A DNA stretch of 64,000 bases. Origin: Argyresthia goedartella. Taxonomy: Eukaryota > Arthropoda > Insecta > Lepidoptera > Argyresthiidae. A model generated the notes under the pieces. It was not told where the DNA came from. It made no database searches and worked only from the letters and a program-made list of their open reading frames with translations. The stretch covers positions 24,383,201 through 24,447,200 of the forward strand of contig OX463835.1 in assembly GCA_949825045.1 (NCBI GenBank), in the 5' to 3' direction. The position numbers were made by a program, and so were the translations under genes. This document shows positions 43,237 to 54,583 of this stretch, piece by piece. Position 1 is the stretch's first letter. Each line of letters begins with the position of its first letter.

Positions 43237-44672
43237 GTCAAAGTCAAAGTCAAAGTACTTTATTACTGTAGATATTAACATATAACGTCATTTTTTGCCT
43301 CTTCTCTACATTGGACCACTGTGGGAGAAGAAGGGCGTAGAAACTCCCTCAGATTGATTTTTAGATCTCTTTTAAAAATAGGTTGTGCTTAACTTATACA
43401 AATATGAAAATTTTAATTTAATAAGCAGGAATAAATAATTACAAAATTATTAACAGCAAGGTCTGTGTTGAGTTAGATTAACCCCATACAGTCCTGACAT
43501 TTAAGTAATCTCGAACATTGTGATATCCCTTTTTCGACTAAGTCGCTTTAACATGCTTTTTAAATTGCTCAAATGGCAATTTCAAAATCTCCAGAGGTAT
43601 CTTATTATAGTAGAGAATGCACTGACCCTTGAAAGAATTGCTAACCTTCGGAGTCTAAATCGGGGCGCACATAACTGTGATTATGTCTTAGGTTAACATT
43701 ACAGCTATCGCTAAGTTTGGTAAATGTTGTAAGGTTCTTGCGTACATACATTATATTTTCGAAAATAAATTGACTAGCTGTTGCTAGCTGACTAGCTAAA
43801 ATGACAGTTAATATGTCAATTTCTTTAAAAATCTCTCTTAACGAGTCTGTTCGTTTTAAATTATAAATTGCTCGAAAAGCTCTTTTCTGTAAATTAAAAA
43901 TAGTTTGAGTATCCGCTGCTTTCCCCCACAACAAGATATCATAGGACATGACCTTTGACTGATATACCCCACAGGTCTTCCGTATTTTTAAGTTAAGTAA
44001 TTTAAACGTTTTGACAATGTCCTGGGGATATACATGATGAAATTTTAAATATACATTACTGACGCTAGTGTTATTTTAAAATAAAGTCTCTGCTTCATAT
44101 GGAGATGAATTTAGACGGTCTGTTGTGAGTAAGGGTACATTGGTGAAGAATGTTTCAAAACCTCGAGCAATATCAGCGCTGGATTTAACAATATCATCAC
44201 CTATCTTTAGGCAGAAATCATTGTCCCTTGGTATAACTTTGCCAGTTTCGCGGTTTATTATTTGCCAAACTGTTTTCATTCTATTATTTGAATTTTGAAT
44301 TTCCTATTAATGTGTAAAGTTTTTGCAGTTCTATAAACCAACTCGAAAATTTGGGAATATTTTTTAACATAGTCATGAAATTTTCGATCAAAGTTATAGG
44401 TTTTTTGTTCATAAAGGTCAAGATAACTCTACTTTTACGAATTCCAAACGTTGCCCAGTCATTAAATTTAGATTTACCATTGTAGTCACTGACTTTCTTT
44501 AATTTAAAAACTTTATTGAATTCTGTCTGAATAATGTTGAAGAAGTCTGAGTAGATTTTGTTTGGGTTCTGTTCATCAAAATCCGGTACTGGCAAATTTA
44601 TAACTAACTTTTTCATATACGTCTCTAGTCTATGGGATGTAATAGCCTTATAAAATGATGGATCAGTCCTAC
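43237..44672 (-). mobile_element. LINE H, 3' portion, RT core deleted
   Basis: Minus-strand LINE with a (CTTTGA)n tail at 43237-43262 after an AATAAAG signal. Coding pieces: 44616-44284, 44279-44076 and 43949-43480. The 5' portion lies at 49650-50440, beyond LINE I. Confidence 0.8.
43480..44672 (-). pseudogene. LINE H ORF2, linker joined directly to RT C-terminus
   Basis: The minus strand starts FSRTDPSFYKAITSHRLETY, then the linker (DFFNIIQTEFNKVFKLKK; MKTVWQIINRETGK; IARGFETFFTNVP). After a stretch reading DIVKTFKLLNLK it passes at once to MSYDILLWGKAADTQTIFNL and AFRAIYNLKRTDSLREIF, the region after the RT palm/thumb. The whole catalytic block (the expected SxxDGI, YRPISIL, KAFD and YADD motifs) is absent. 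The C-terminus continues past a frame break near 43640 (CILYYNKIPLEILKLPFEQF). Confidence 0.82.
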
Positions 44673-44984
44673 TGAAAATGAAATGAATGAAAATCGTTTA
44701 TTACCATAAGGAAATACAATTCACAGGTATGCTGACCCTCACACTAGGCATAGCCTGTCTTGTGAGGGAGGAAATAAACATTTGACAATCCTTATTTGCG
44801 GCGATAACATGAAAATTGGATAAAATTGACTTTAAATTTAAGTTTAACAATGAGATCACTGTTATTATTAAAATTTATATTACATTAAAATATGTTAAAA
44901 TTATTAATATAATTATGATATCTGCATGTATGTGTATGTATGTATGTGAGAGGGTATGTGTGTGTGTGTGTGTGTGTTAAATTT

Positions 44985-47907
44985 TTAGACACCAATTGTT
45001 GTTTCTGTGGCATCATAATCTATTTTATTTAGCCAGTTAAGAACTTTTCGCTTAGCTTCCTTAACAGTACATTCCTTTATTCCTCCTTCACACTCTTTTA
45101 CCACCACGTTGTTTATGTGTGTATGCAAAAATGGTGCGAATCGCTGAGCAAAGGCAGTGTTTACACAAGGTTTTGAAATTTTAAATACTCTTTTTGACAG
45201 TAGTTGTTCGTATTCCGTACTATTAATGATAATTCTATGCTGCATCAACACCACCTTTTGCTTTCCTCGTACAATAAAGTGGTAGGATACATGCGAGGTT
45301 TCTTGTACATTACTTTTAGTACAGAGCGCTGTGCTCCTTCTACTGCTAACATGTAAGATTTCGAAGATCCTCCCCAACACCTGATGCAGTAGGTGAGGAC
45401 TTATTGGCACAGAGCTAGATATACCAGCTTTAGTGTTTCCTTCGGAGCACCGCGGCGAAGTGATTTCATTATGTGAATAATTTTGCGTACTCGACCTGCG
45501 AGTGTGCTCAGGTGTTTTTGAAATTTAAGTTTTTCTTCAAGCACTATACCTAGGTATTTAATGTCACAGACTCTACTAATGTATTCACAGTTACATACTT
45601 TAGATGACTGGTTGCAAGTGTGAATGTGTAACCGGAAATTAGATTTTGCTTGGGAAGCCTTAGTTTTATGAAAGCAAATGAATTTTGTCTTGGAGGTATT
45701 AAGTGTGAGTAAGTTTTTTGCCAGCCAAATTGCGATTTCTGAGATACCAGCAGTTGCTTGTTTTATCACTGAATCCCAGGAAGAATCGTTAAAAATTATT
45801 GCTGTATCATCAGCATAACAAATAGTTTCAGCTTTCAGAGAGGGGGATATAGAAGTGGAAACGTTATTCATGTATATAAGGAACAATGTCGGTCCCAGGA
45901 TGCTGCCTTGTGGAACTCCGAAGTTTATCGGCAGAGGAGAACTTATTAGTTCCCCTATCTTAGTAATAAATTGACTGTTACTGAGGTAGCTCCAAAACCA
46001 ATGCAAAGCCACGCCCCTAACTCCTAGGTTCTCCAGCTTTTTCAGTAAGATTGGAACGGACACTGTGTCGAATGCCTTTGCTTAATCCAGAAAGACACCC
46101 CTTATCTAGATTACCCGTCACTGTCTCTAGTAACTTAGCAATTGCATCCTCTGTAGATTTTCCCCGACGAAAGCCAAATTGACAAGGAGACAGTAAGTCG
46201 TTAGTTTCCAAATATTTGCACAGACGTCTATGTACAGTTTTTTGTAATATTTTTGAGAGGATGCTCAGAAGTGAAATCGGTCGAAAATTACAGGGGGTAG
46301 TCTTATCCCCAGATTTATGAATGAGAGTTAGTGAGGCAGTTTTCCATGTCTGTGGAAAAACTCCCTGTGACAGGCTTAAGTTGCATATATGTGTGAGAGC
46401 TTTTATTATCAAAGAACTGATTTATTTTATGAGAGATGGTTTGAGTCCGTCTGAACCGGGAGCACTGTCATTTTTTAATTGAGATATGTAGTCACTGACT
46501 TCGCTCTCATCTGTGGGATATATAAAAAACTAAAAAACGAGTGAGGTAGAGAATTTTGTGAATTGGTATCAGAGGCTAGAGATGATTCGGATTGGTTGGT
46601 TTTAGATAGGATTTCTTTTGCTAAATTTTCGCCTACAGATGCAAAATATTGGTTACAGTCGTGAATAGAGTCGGAAGATGTGACTTTGGCTGTGATTAGT
46701 GACATAGGGGCATTCGATTTGGATGTGTTTAGTTCGCATATTCTTTTTATAGCGCTCCAGAGTTTCTTAGGGTTTTTGTTATTGTCTGTTAACAGTTTAT
46801 TTTCATACTGAGCCTTAAGTTTGTGAAGCAAATCGTTGCAGAAGTTGCGATATCTTGTAAAGATTAGTTTGGCTGTTTCATCTTTGGGTTATTTTCTACA
46901 CGCGAGATGGAGATTGTCTCTATGTTTGATGCATCGTATAAGCCCCGGAGTTATCCAAGGCTTGAGGTTAAATTTAGATCTACTAATGCTCTTGATAGTA
47001 GTATTATTTTGTATAGTATCCTGTAGCTTTGTAGATAGGAGCTCTGTAGCTATCGACACGTCCGAACTAAGCATAATATCTGACCAATCAATAGATTGTA
47101 ACTCTTGAACGACTGCAGAAAAGTTAACTTTTGATATTTGTCTTTTAGTATTTTTTGGCAATGTTTGGTTTTCAATCCAACAGCTGTAAAATCGTGATCA
47201 GTGACTGATGTTTGGCATACTATTGAAACTGCCTGATGATTGCTTTTTATAAAGATGTGGTCAAGATAAGAAGTGGCCCTAGTAGGTAAGGTAATTGCAG
47301 GTATAAGTTTGTGCTCCGCGGTTATACAAAGGTAATCTGAATGAATGTTGTTTGATGATGATGACTCTGAAGACAAAATCTCTATGTTAATGTCACCGGC
47401 TAGTATAATTTTAGGGCTGTTTTCGTGTTCTTCTAGTATTTCTTCGAGAAAGGTCGTGAAGTTAGATAAGCTGTTATTTGGGGATCTGTAAATTGCAAAA
47501 ATTATATAGTTATTGGGTAATGATATTTTAAGGCAGTTAGTATCTAGATTGTTATCAGGTTCAGAGACAGTAGCGTTCCAGAAATCTTTTATATAAACTA
47601 TAACGCCTCCGTTCTGATTTGTATACTTTTGTGTATAATGGTGTGATCAGCCATCTATGGTATGTATTAAAGGCGATTGTCCTAGCCAACATTCTGTTAG
47701 AATAATGACATCAAAGGATACCTCGAAACGGTTTAGCGCTATAATAAAGTTATCGAAATTTCGAGTATGACTGCGTATGTTAAAAGATATAATTTTAAAA
47801 TCGAGTTCATATTGCATCACACTTTTGGTTAATTCTGGCAATGCTATTCGATGGCATGGAATCTCTACGGATTTGTCGAATTCGTCTATAAACTCTAAGT
47901 TAGCCAT
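44985..47907 (-). pseudogene. LINE I ORF2: endonuclease and RT, many frame breaks
   Basis: Pieces from the 5' side: 47907-47647 (ELDFKIISFNIRSHTRNFDN, VIILTECWLG), about 47640-47376 (YTKVYKSERRRYSLYKRFLE region in other frames, ILAGDINIEILSSESS), 47376-47050 (LPTRATSYLDHIFIKSNHQ, TSVTDHDFTAV), 47161-46475 (KPWITPGLIRCIKHRDNLH; YFASVGENLAKEI), 46412-46017 (NFRPISLLSILSKILQKTV, CQFGFRRGKSTEDAIAKLLE), 46063-45401 (FGVPQGSILGPTLFLIYMNN, catalytic CYADDTAIIF), 45410-44985 (C-terminus). The KAFD motif falls at a break near 46080. Same clade as LINE E. Not functional. Confidence 0.86.
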
Positions 47908-48183
47908 TTATTATTTTGTTGATTGCAGTTTGATAATAGTGAGGCTGTTTTATTAAGATAAATATTGTTGAATTGTGTTAGAGATTCATGAGTTATTGAT
48001 GTATGGAGAAACTTTTTAGCATATGCATAATTTATGTAGAGGGTGTTGCAGGTAAGGTTCATGTGTGTGTCTGTAATGCGGTAAGTGTAATTGTGGATGG
48101 TGTTTGTATTAAGTGTGTGTGTATAAAACAAAGAACAATCAAGCGAGATTAAAATTAGTTTGATAAGCATAACCATAGCCAGT
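47908..48183 (-). other. LINE I inter-ORF spacer
   Basis: AT-rich with GTGTGT runs. A long ORF spanning 47895-48332 is partly this spacer and is not a gene. Confidence 0.5.
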
Positions 48184-49210
48184 TCAGGAGGCGAGTCCGA
48201 CGTGATGGTCCAGGTCCTTTTGAGATCTAATGGGTATAGCAGGTTTTTTCTCTGCTTTTCGCACATAAATACAACCATCGCTAACCCAGCAGAAACGAAA
48301 GTTGTGCTGTTTAGTGCGAAGCCTCGCGTCACGAAAAAGAATACGATTGTCTTTCGTCAGTCGCTCATTGAAGTTGTGTCTCGTTGCAGCACCATTGGCG
48401 ATTCCTTCCGAAGTGAGGTTACTTCTGATTTTGGCAGCCTTGATGAGCTGGTCACGTTTAGCTCTACGCACTAATTTTACCACAATGGGGCGAGGCATTT
48501 TAATGACTGTTTCTGGACGATTGACTGCTTTTGCCTGTGAGGGGCCTGCTCGAAAAATCCCGTCGATGTCAGCTTCAACAAGTTCTATTCCCAACTTTTT
48601 TGACGCGAGGAATACGATATGGTTTAGGTTTTCACTCTCTTGTTCTGGGACCCCTGCAATTTCCAGTTCATTTTTTAACGACAGCTGTTCTTGTACCCTT
48701 AATGAGTTTTGGAGATGGGTTACAGTGGCCTTGAGTTCTGAGATCTCGTTGTCCCGGGTTGCTATGGTGTGAGAGTCTGGTTGTGTGGCATTCAACTGAT
48801 TTTTTAAGTCTTGAACTTCTTTTCGCAGCAGTGCAATCTCTTGGCTTTGTTTCGTGATAATTTCTACTGCTATCTTTATCTGGCGCATCTCTTGAAGTAA
48901 AAGTGCCATGTCGTTGTTGCTATGTTCAATATAGTCCAAAGAGGAGTCCAGTGTAAGAGTTTTCTTGTCTCTTCTCTGTGTAACATTAGCATATTCGTCT
49001 CTGCCTTCTGGATACGGCTTTCGCAGCGGCGTATTTGTATTGTCCCCTTTTTTTGTCTTGCTTTTATACTCTGAACATATGCAGGTTGAGTTGGTTGCAT
49101 GCATAGTATGACTGAGTCATAAATGCACTTTTTGTGTAGTCTAATTTTGCAGATCACGCAGGCGCAGTACTCGGCTTCTTTAATGTCCTCAAGGCAAGCC
49201 CCTCATCTAA
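48184..49210 (-). pseudogene. LINE I ORF1: PHD finger, coiled coil, RNA-binding C-terminal domain
   Basis: The start region (49210-49100) reads EYCACVICKIRLHKKCIYD, a Cys/His finger of PHD type, in a frame that breaks near 49105. The main ORF (49104-48184) has a long coiled coil (SQEIALLRKEVQDLKNQL; NEISELKATVTHLQNSLR), then the conserved NELEIAGVPEQESENL, the domain RPIVVKLVRRAKRDQLIKAA, and CWVSDGCIYVRKAEKK near the end. The layout matches ORF1 proteins of insect CR1/jockey-type LINEs, which bind their own RNA as multimers. Confidence 0.8.
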
Positions 49211-49649
49211 GATATGGTCCGTAGGTGTTCATCTTTATTACGTCGATTCGTTCAAAATATACTTTTCGTGGAACGGAACGTTTTATAGTGATGACAACCT
49301 AAGGCGGGTGACAGGAGACAGATGACAAGTGGTTTAGTCTTCTGATTGGCCGGTTGACTATCAAAAATGACAGCGGCAGTGATGTTTGACATTTAATGTC
49401 GCCTTCTCTTTCTTTCAAAATGACGTTGAGATATTTCTTGAGAATTCTATGTGAGCTACTTTATGTTGTTACTCACGAATTTAGGGGCTCCTTTCAGATA
49501 TTTATATAAATATCGATGGCTTGAGTTGTGCACTTCTCTTGAGTGTTGATTTCCTGAAGTTTTAACCAGTATTTTCCATAGAATCTAATAAACTGTGTGG
49601 AGGGAACTAAACACTGTGTTTACAATTTCGTGGCCGGGTGCCGTTTTTT

Positions 49650-50440
49650 CTATGTTATAATTGACTTCTATTTTTATTGGCAATTGGGAATGAAACTGTT
49701 TAACCACTGTGATTGGAGGGTAAGCAGTTAATTCCATTTTTACTTGTGAACGCACAGTCACAAAAAACGTTATCTAAGCAAGTTTGGCTGGTAAGTGTAA
49801 TTCTAGTCGGCTCTAGAAATACATGACATAAATTAAATGATTTGAACAGAGTTATTAATTGTTGTTTCAATGTTGTATCTACAAGAAAATCTACATTAAA
49901 ATCGCCACAAATAATTAACTTTTTTCTGCTATTACAAAGTTTAATGAGGGCTTCCTCCATAATTTTCTCGAACATTTCAAAATTGCCATGGCCGTTTTCA
50001 TCTCTAGGAGGTCTGTAGACACAAACAATAATATGGCTATCCAACTCAACACAGGATACCTGTATTTGTCTTTCTACAGTAAGTGCAAGAATATCTTTCC
50101 GTTGTTTCACCTTAATATTATTTTTTACTAAGATTAAAGAACCACCTCTATCAGCAGTCTTTCTATTTTAACAACTGACAATTTTGTAATTATTTATGTT
50201 AAAAGACATCATATTTTCCTTTAACCAGTGTTCTGTAATACAAATAAATGATTAAGAAATAATTCTAATTCTAGTTCTTTGCCAGGTAGCCCCTGCATGT
50301 TTTGATGGGAAATATTTAAGTGGGGCATACCCTTTGTCCTAGTATTTTTCATTTGATTGCCAGAAAACCCCTGCTTATTTTGTAAAATTTTCTTATTCTT
50401 TGAGGGGTCCTCTTTTGTCGAACAATCTAGTTTAAAACAC
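49650..50440 (-). pseudogene. LINE H, 5' portion: endonuclease
   Basis: The minus strand reads LNISHQNMQGLPGKELELEL, then (after breaks) ITEHWLKENMMSFNINNYKI, RGGSLILVKNNIKVKQRKDI, VCVYRPPRDENGHGNFEMF, LIICGDFNVDFLVDTTLKQQ, CLDNVFCDCAF and LPSNHSG. These are the standard endonuclease motifs, including GDFN and the SNHSG (SDH-type) active site with Asn for Asp. Coding resumes beyond LINE I at 44672. Confidence 0.8.
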
Positions 50441-51065
50441 TACTATTAGTACTAATACTAACTAAAACTGAAGGCGACTGCGTTATAGTATTTACTACTG
50501 TGTCGCATATATTATACGCTAACAATGTAACTACTCGTTGTTTTGTTTTATGAGACAGGTACATAGTATCCTTTGTTTGATGAGAACGGATGTTTGTACC
50601 CTAGTCATGGTTGTTTATCTATCTAAGTAAAATATTTATCTATATAAGTGTGTGTATCGTTGTCTAGTACCCAAGATACAGGGAATCCTAGTTTGGGGCT
50701 AGATCAATGTGTGTAAATAGTGTCCAAAGTAGTATAGTAGTATTATTATTATCCTGACTAAAAGTAAAGTTATGAATAAAATTATTCATGTCAATTAGAA
50801 GATTAGATTTCACTTAGATTCACATATGTCAAGATCATATTACATAATTATTTATCTTCACAAGTAAATCACACAACAAGGTTTTATATCATATACAAAG
50901 TGAAAAGTAATAAATTGATGGGTTAGATTTAATAAGCGGGTTGCTCTTCTCCGGTGTGGCTAGTGCATAAGTCATACTCGTGAACGGGTGCTTCTTGGGG
51001 GGACTGGTTCAGTCTGGTTTCTCATAAGTTATGTTCATTACAGATTTTGTTTGTTCTTATTTATT
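50441..51065. other. No gene seen
   Basis: AT-rich, no ORF or repeat pattern recognised. Confidence 0.55.
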
Positions 51066-51830
51066 TCATAATTCATAATTCATAATTCATAATAGTTTAT
51101 TGCAAAGTCACAAAATTTCACAAGGTGGTAAAATAAAAGTTAGTACATTGTGACGCCCTGCTAGGGCACAGCAACATGCGAAGGACAGCCAGTTGTCCAT
51201 TTTACGAAAAATTGAAAAAAATTGAAAAATGATTACATTTATGTTCAAAATTGTATAGAGACAATTAACAAAATATTGTAGAGATTATTATTATTAACAA
51301 TAAATAAATAAATTAAGAGTAAATTATATAAACATTAAATTAGTAATAACATGTAATGAACAAGTAATTAGCGACTAGAAATATTTACCTAATTTTATCA
51401 TTGAAAAATTCTTTCACATCATAATAGCATTTTTCAATGAGGAACTTCTTTAAATAGGTAATGAATAGTGTTTCTTTCTCTATGTTTTTTAAGTAATTTG
51501 GTATGTGATTATACATTTTGATGGCCATATGATGGGGACTAGAAGACACGAGTTCTAACTTTGAAAATGATTTCTTTAATTTATTTTGGTCTCGATTATT
51601 CCTTTTATTTTTATTTTCTAGAGGGGAGTATAAGTTACCATGTTTTCTTACAAATTTGCAAGATTCTAATATATATATAGAAGTTAAGGTAAGTATTTGG
51701 AGTTTTACAAAATAAGATCTACAAGATACCTTTCTGATACAAGATTTCTTTTGTTAGATTGTTATTTTGCCACTTATAGATACGATGTTATAATATTGTC
51801 ATTAGATTAGATTATTGTTATATTGTACAT
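51066..51830 (-). pseudogene. LINE K 3' fragment: RT C-terminus, 3' UTR and (ATTATGA)n tail
   Basis: The minus strand reads HHMAIKMYNHIPNYLKNIEK, then LFITYLKKFLIEKCYYDVKE and FFNDKI before a stop at about 51395: the typical last about 60 residues of LINE ORF2. A 3' UTR follows with TGACTTTGCAATAAACTATT and ATTATGA repeats at 51066-51095. The 5' extent is unclear. Confidence 0.7.
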
Positions 51831-52207
51831 TGTATTTTTATTTTATGAAAGTTGAAAAATTACTTCCATAGAGTTTCTTGTGCTATCTTCTATAAGGGCG
51901 TATTTCCGAAGCACTGGTTGTAGTTTACACATATGTAGTTTACACATTATGACCTTAATGTGTAATTTTTCTACCTATTATGACATTCAAACATTGAGCA
52001 AGCTAAACAAGTGCAGAGCAATTATTAATGCCACAATTCCGGTCGAACATGCGGTTCCTGAACACATTAAAGAGAGCTTATGATATGTGTGTAGATAAAC
52101 TAGTGTATGTAACTGTACATAATTAGGCATTAAAACTCTCGAGTCATGTTATGTATTATGAAACTCGCCTTCGGCTCGTTTCGTAAACCCACTCACGGAT
52201 TTTAATG
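51831..52207. other. No confident gene
   Basis: A 67-codon plus ORF at 51880-52083 has no family signature. CTCGCCTTCGGCTCG near 52166 is a short hairpin. Confidence 0.5.
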
Positions 52208-53003
52208 CCCTGCATTGAGTTATATGCGTATCGTCAAAACTGCTTTTTGTCATTACCCAATTTTTGCCAAAGCTGCGTTTCGTCAATGGTTCGTTTTGCC
52301 AAAGTTATGTATGGTCAAGATATTATCGTCAAAGTAGCTTTTGGTCAAAGACAGCGATTTGCCATGCTTGCGTTTCGTCTTAATGTAGACAGATTTAAGT
52401 ATAAAATCTCTTCACAGACATAAGTGAGACTTTTTGTCAGGTCGAGTACAAAACCTCTTTACTGACATAAGTGGCTGGACACTTACTTATCTATTATCTT
52501 GTAGATTGACAAACTTGACAATGAATACGACTGTTCTTAATCAGAATTAGCCTTATTTCTGTGGTTATTTTATTACGTAGCTATCAATTATAATTTAATT
52601 TCGCTAACATGGCTTCTTACAGCAAGCCGATTGAACTGGAATTTATTAAAAGTAAAAGAGATAAACCTATTATTGTAAGAGGTGGATATAAGTATCACTC
52701 AAATGGAAAATTAAAACGGCAAGTCAATTAGGAGATGTGCAAAACGTGGTCAGTCACTCACATTGTGTAAGAATCGTGAAAACATGTTTAGTGACAAGAA
52801 ACACAGTTGACTCCCTGATTTTGACGAAAAGCAATTTTGGCCAAGAATATTTGACTCGCATCTTTGGCAAAAATGGTATTTTGACGAAAAGCAATTTTGA
52901 TGAAAAGCAGTTTTTACTAAAAGGTATTTGACAAAATGCAACTGACGAAAATTACGTTATGACGAAAAGCAGTCTTGACGATACGCATAAAACTCCCTGC
53001 ATT
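52208..53003. mobile_element. MULE-2: Mutator-like foldback element with 9-bp target duplication
   Basis: Element 52217-52994 (778 bp) is flanked by the perfect 9-bp direct repeat CCCTGCATT (52208-52216 and 52995-53003), the length typical of Mutator-like transposition. Both ends are inverted: left GAGTTATATGCGTATCGTC against right (reverse complement) AGTTTTATGCGTATCGTC. The inverted ends of about 200 bp are made of diverged copies of a short word like GCTTTTCGTCAAAAT / TTTTGCCAAAGCTGCG. Inside is a relic FLYWCH finger. Non-autonomous. Confidence 0.85.
52609..52805 (+). pseudogene. MULE-2 relic transposase start: FLYWCH zinc finger
   Basis: ATG at 52609 opens MASYSKPIELEFIKSKRDKP, then IIVRGGYKYHSNGKLKR, where a TAG and a one-base slip break the frame; it resumes RCAKRGQSLTLCKNRENMF. 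The spacing of the G-Y-x-Y core, RC and C residues fits a FLYWCH finger, the N-terminal DNA-binding domain of animal MULE transposases. Everything downstream (catalytic DDE core) is deleted. Confidence 0.65.
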
Positions 53004-53199
53004 ATGTATCAGTCACATAAACTACTATAAAAGTCGTGTGAAGAAGCATTACCTCTCTCTTTAGAATTATAGGTACTATGCATTTAAGTATTTATTAGTA
53101 TTTAATAGTAGAAATAGTATATTTAAGTATTTACTATATTATTATAAAATTTATTTTATTTATAATTTTTTATTATTTTCTATATTGTACTCATTGGTC

Positions 53200-53348
53200 T
53201 ACCCCTGCTCAGCAATCAACCTTTCCCAACTTAACCTGGTTTGCTGGAAGAGATCTCTTATTAGAGATAAGCCCGCCTTTGTACACTAGTCTTATATGTA
53301 TTTCTTGTTTTATATTATTTGTGTGCAATAAAGAAAATAATGAATTAT
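53200..53348 (+). repeat. LINE 3'-end fragment with conserved hairpin
   Basis: GGTTTGCTGGAAGAGATCTC, hairpin, GATAAGCCCGCCTTTGTACA and GTGCAATAAAG, as at the LINE G 3' end. 5'-truncated copy. Confidence 0.75.
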
Positions 53349-53518
53349 GATTATGAAAGGTCACCTATAAGTGCTGGTTGATTTATATTTGCGTCATGGA
53401 TTAGGGGTTATATTATGCTAGTTCTCAAGGCTATTTTGGCCCAATTTTTGCCAGTCATCTCTGTGTTAATCTTTTCCTTCTTTTATTAATCCTCATTTCT
53501 TGCAGTTTAGTGAGAGGT

Positions 53519-53895
53519 TTAGGTCGAAATAATTCTCTCCCCATCCGTCGCAGGCCTGGGCGAGATTGGCAGGGATTGCAGGGATTCGTGGGCGTATCTA
53601 ATACCTAAAGCATCCCTAAACTGGGTAGCTGTGAGACCAGTGTTAGTAGCGGTGGTCGGGATGATAGTTAGCCATTGTGAAGAGTTCGTTTCAACGACTC
53701 TTTGGATACATCTTCTCATTTTATTTGGTAGTTTAGATATTATGACATTGCATAGTATTTTTAGGATGAGTTTGATGGGCCAGTAAGTCTAAATTTTCAT
53801 CAGATTTGACGGCATGCGTTAGTATACTACATGATTCTACCGATGTTTTATAACAGTCGTTATTATTCATGGGGTCTTTAATGCCTAGACCGCCA
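53519..53895 (-). pseudogene. Retroelement RT C-terminal fragment (element L), left part
   Basis: The minus strand reads VKLGGLGIKDPMNNNDCYK, then (53719-53519) CIQRVVETNSSQWLTIIPTT and TQFRDALGIRYAHESLQSLP. The LGGLGI and FRDAL-RYG motifs are known from the C-terminal half of a retroelement RT family of uncertain class. The RT core of what looks like the same family lies at 63255-63950 in the same orientation, in the right order if the mariner between is removed. Confidence 0.55.
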
Positions 53896-54089
53896 AGTTT
53901 CACAGCGATAAAATATTGGGTCGCTGAGTTCAAAAGAGGTCGAACGAGCTGCCAAGACGAACATCTCAACGGTCGACCAAATGAAATGACTACACCAGAA
54001 ATAGTGAAAAAGTATAAAAACTAGTTTAGAAGTTTAGAAGACCGTAGACTAAAAGTGAGTTAGCAGACATTGTAGGGATTTTAAAAGGG
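53896..54089 (+). pseudogene. Mariner transposase, N-terminal piece
   Basis: The plus strand reads IKYWVAEFKRGRTSCQDEHL, NGRPNEMTTPEIVKK, then a stop and frame change, LEDRRLKVSELADIVGILKG: the helix-turn-helix region of a mariner transposase. The first about 35 residues and the 5' terminal repeat are missing. MULE-1 follows; coding resumes at 56492. Confidence 0.82.
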
Positions 54090-54262
54090 TCAGACGCATA
54101 TTGTCCTAAAGTCCTAAAATGTCCTAAACGCAAAATACCCCAAACGCAAAATGCCACAAATTTTTAATACCTTAAACGCAAAATGAGTCAAACGCAAAAT
54201 GACATAAACGCAAGTGGTCCTAAATGTCCTGAACGCATAATGCCCTGATCGCATAATGTCCT
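54090..54262. repeat. MULE-1 left inverted terminal array
   Basis: Words CTAAACGCAAAATACCC, AAACGCAAAATGCC, AAACGCAAAATGAG, AACGCATAATGCCC and relatives, about nine diverged copies. Confidence 0.85.
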
Positions 54263-54583
54263 TTCCAAAACTTCGGCCCGCTAAAAATCGGACTAGCTCC
54301 TCCAAACACCATGCCATGCTATCGCCTACATGAGCCGTATTAAACCATGTTAAAGTGGAAATGGTATAAATAACTTATACGCTAATAGTTAAACATTTGA
54401 CACTAACATTTGTGTTACGTTAGAAAAGGACAAAACATATATCATTAAAAAGGTTTATTGAAATAAAATGAAAATAAACACATATTTTGCTTACTTCATA
54501 CAAAACATATCTTAAACTCAAAAGATCCACTTATATAACGACCTGATATAAAAAAGCACTTACTTAATTAAATTACGTAGCCA

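Larger units (their letters stand above)
44673..49640 (-). mobile_element. LINE I (CR1/jockey-type), inserted in LINE H
   Basis: Nearly full-length minus-strand LINE: ORF1 (PHD piece and coiled coil), inter-ORF spacer, ORF2 (endonuclease, RT), and a 3' UTR ending AATAAACGATTTTCATTC with ATTTC repeats at 44673-44700. LINE H coding sense is found on both sides. The 5' limit is approximate and no target duplication was identified. Confidence 0.82.

Noticed and set aside
43237..43262. Short direct repeats as a CRISPR-like array
   Set aside because: Six-base CTTTGA units without spacers; the simple-repeat tail of LINE H.
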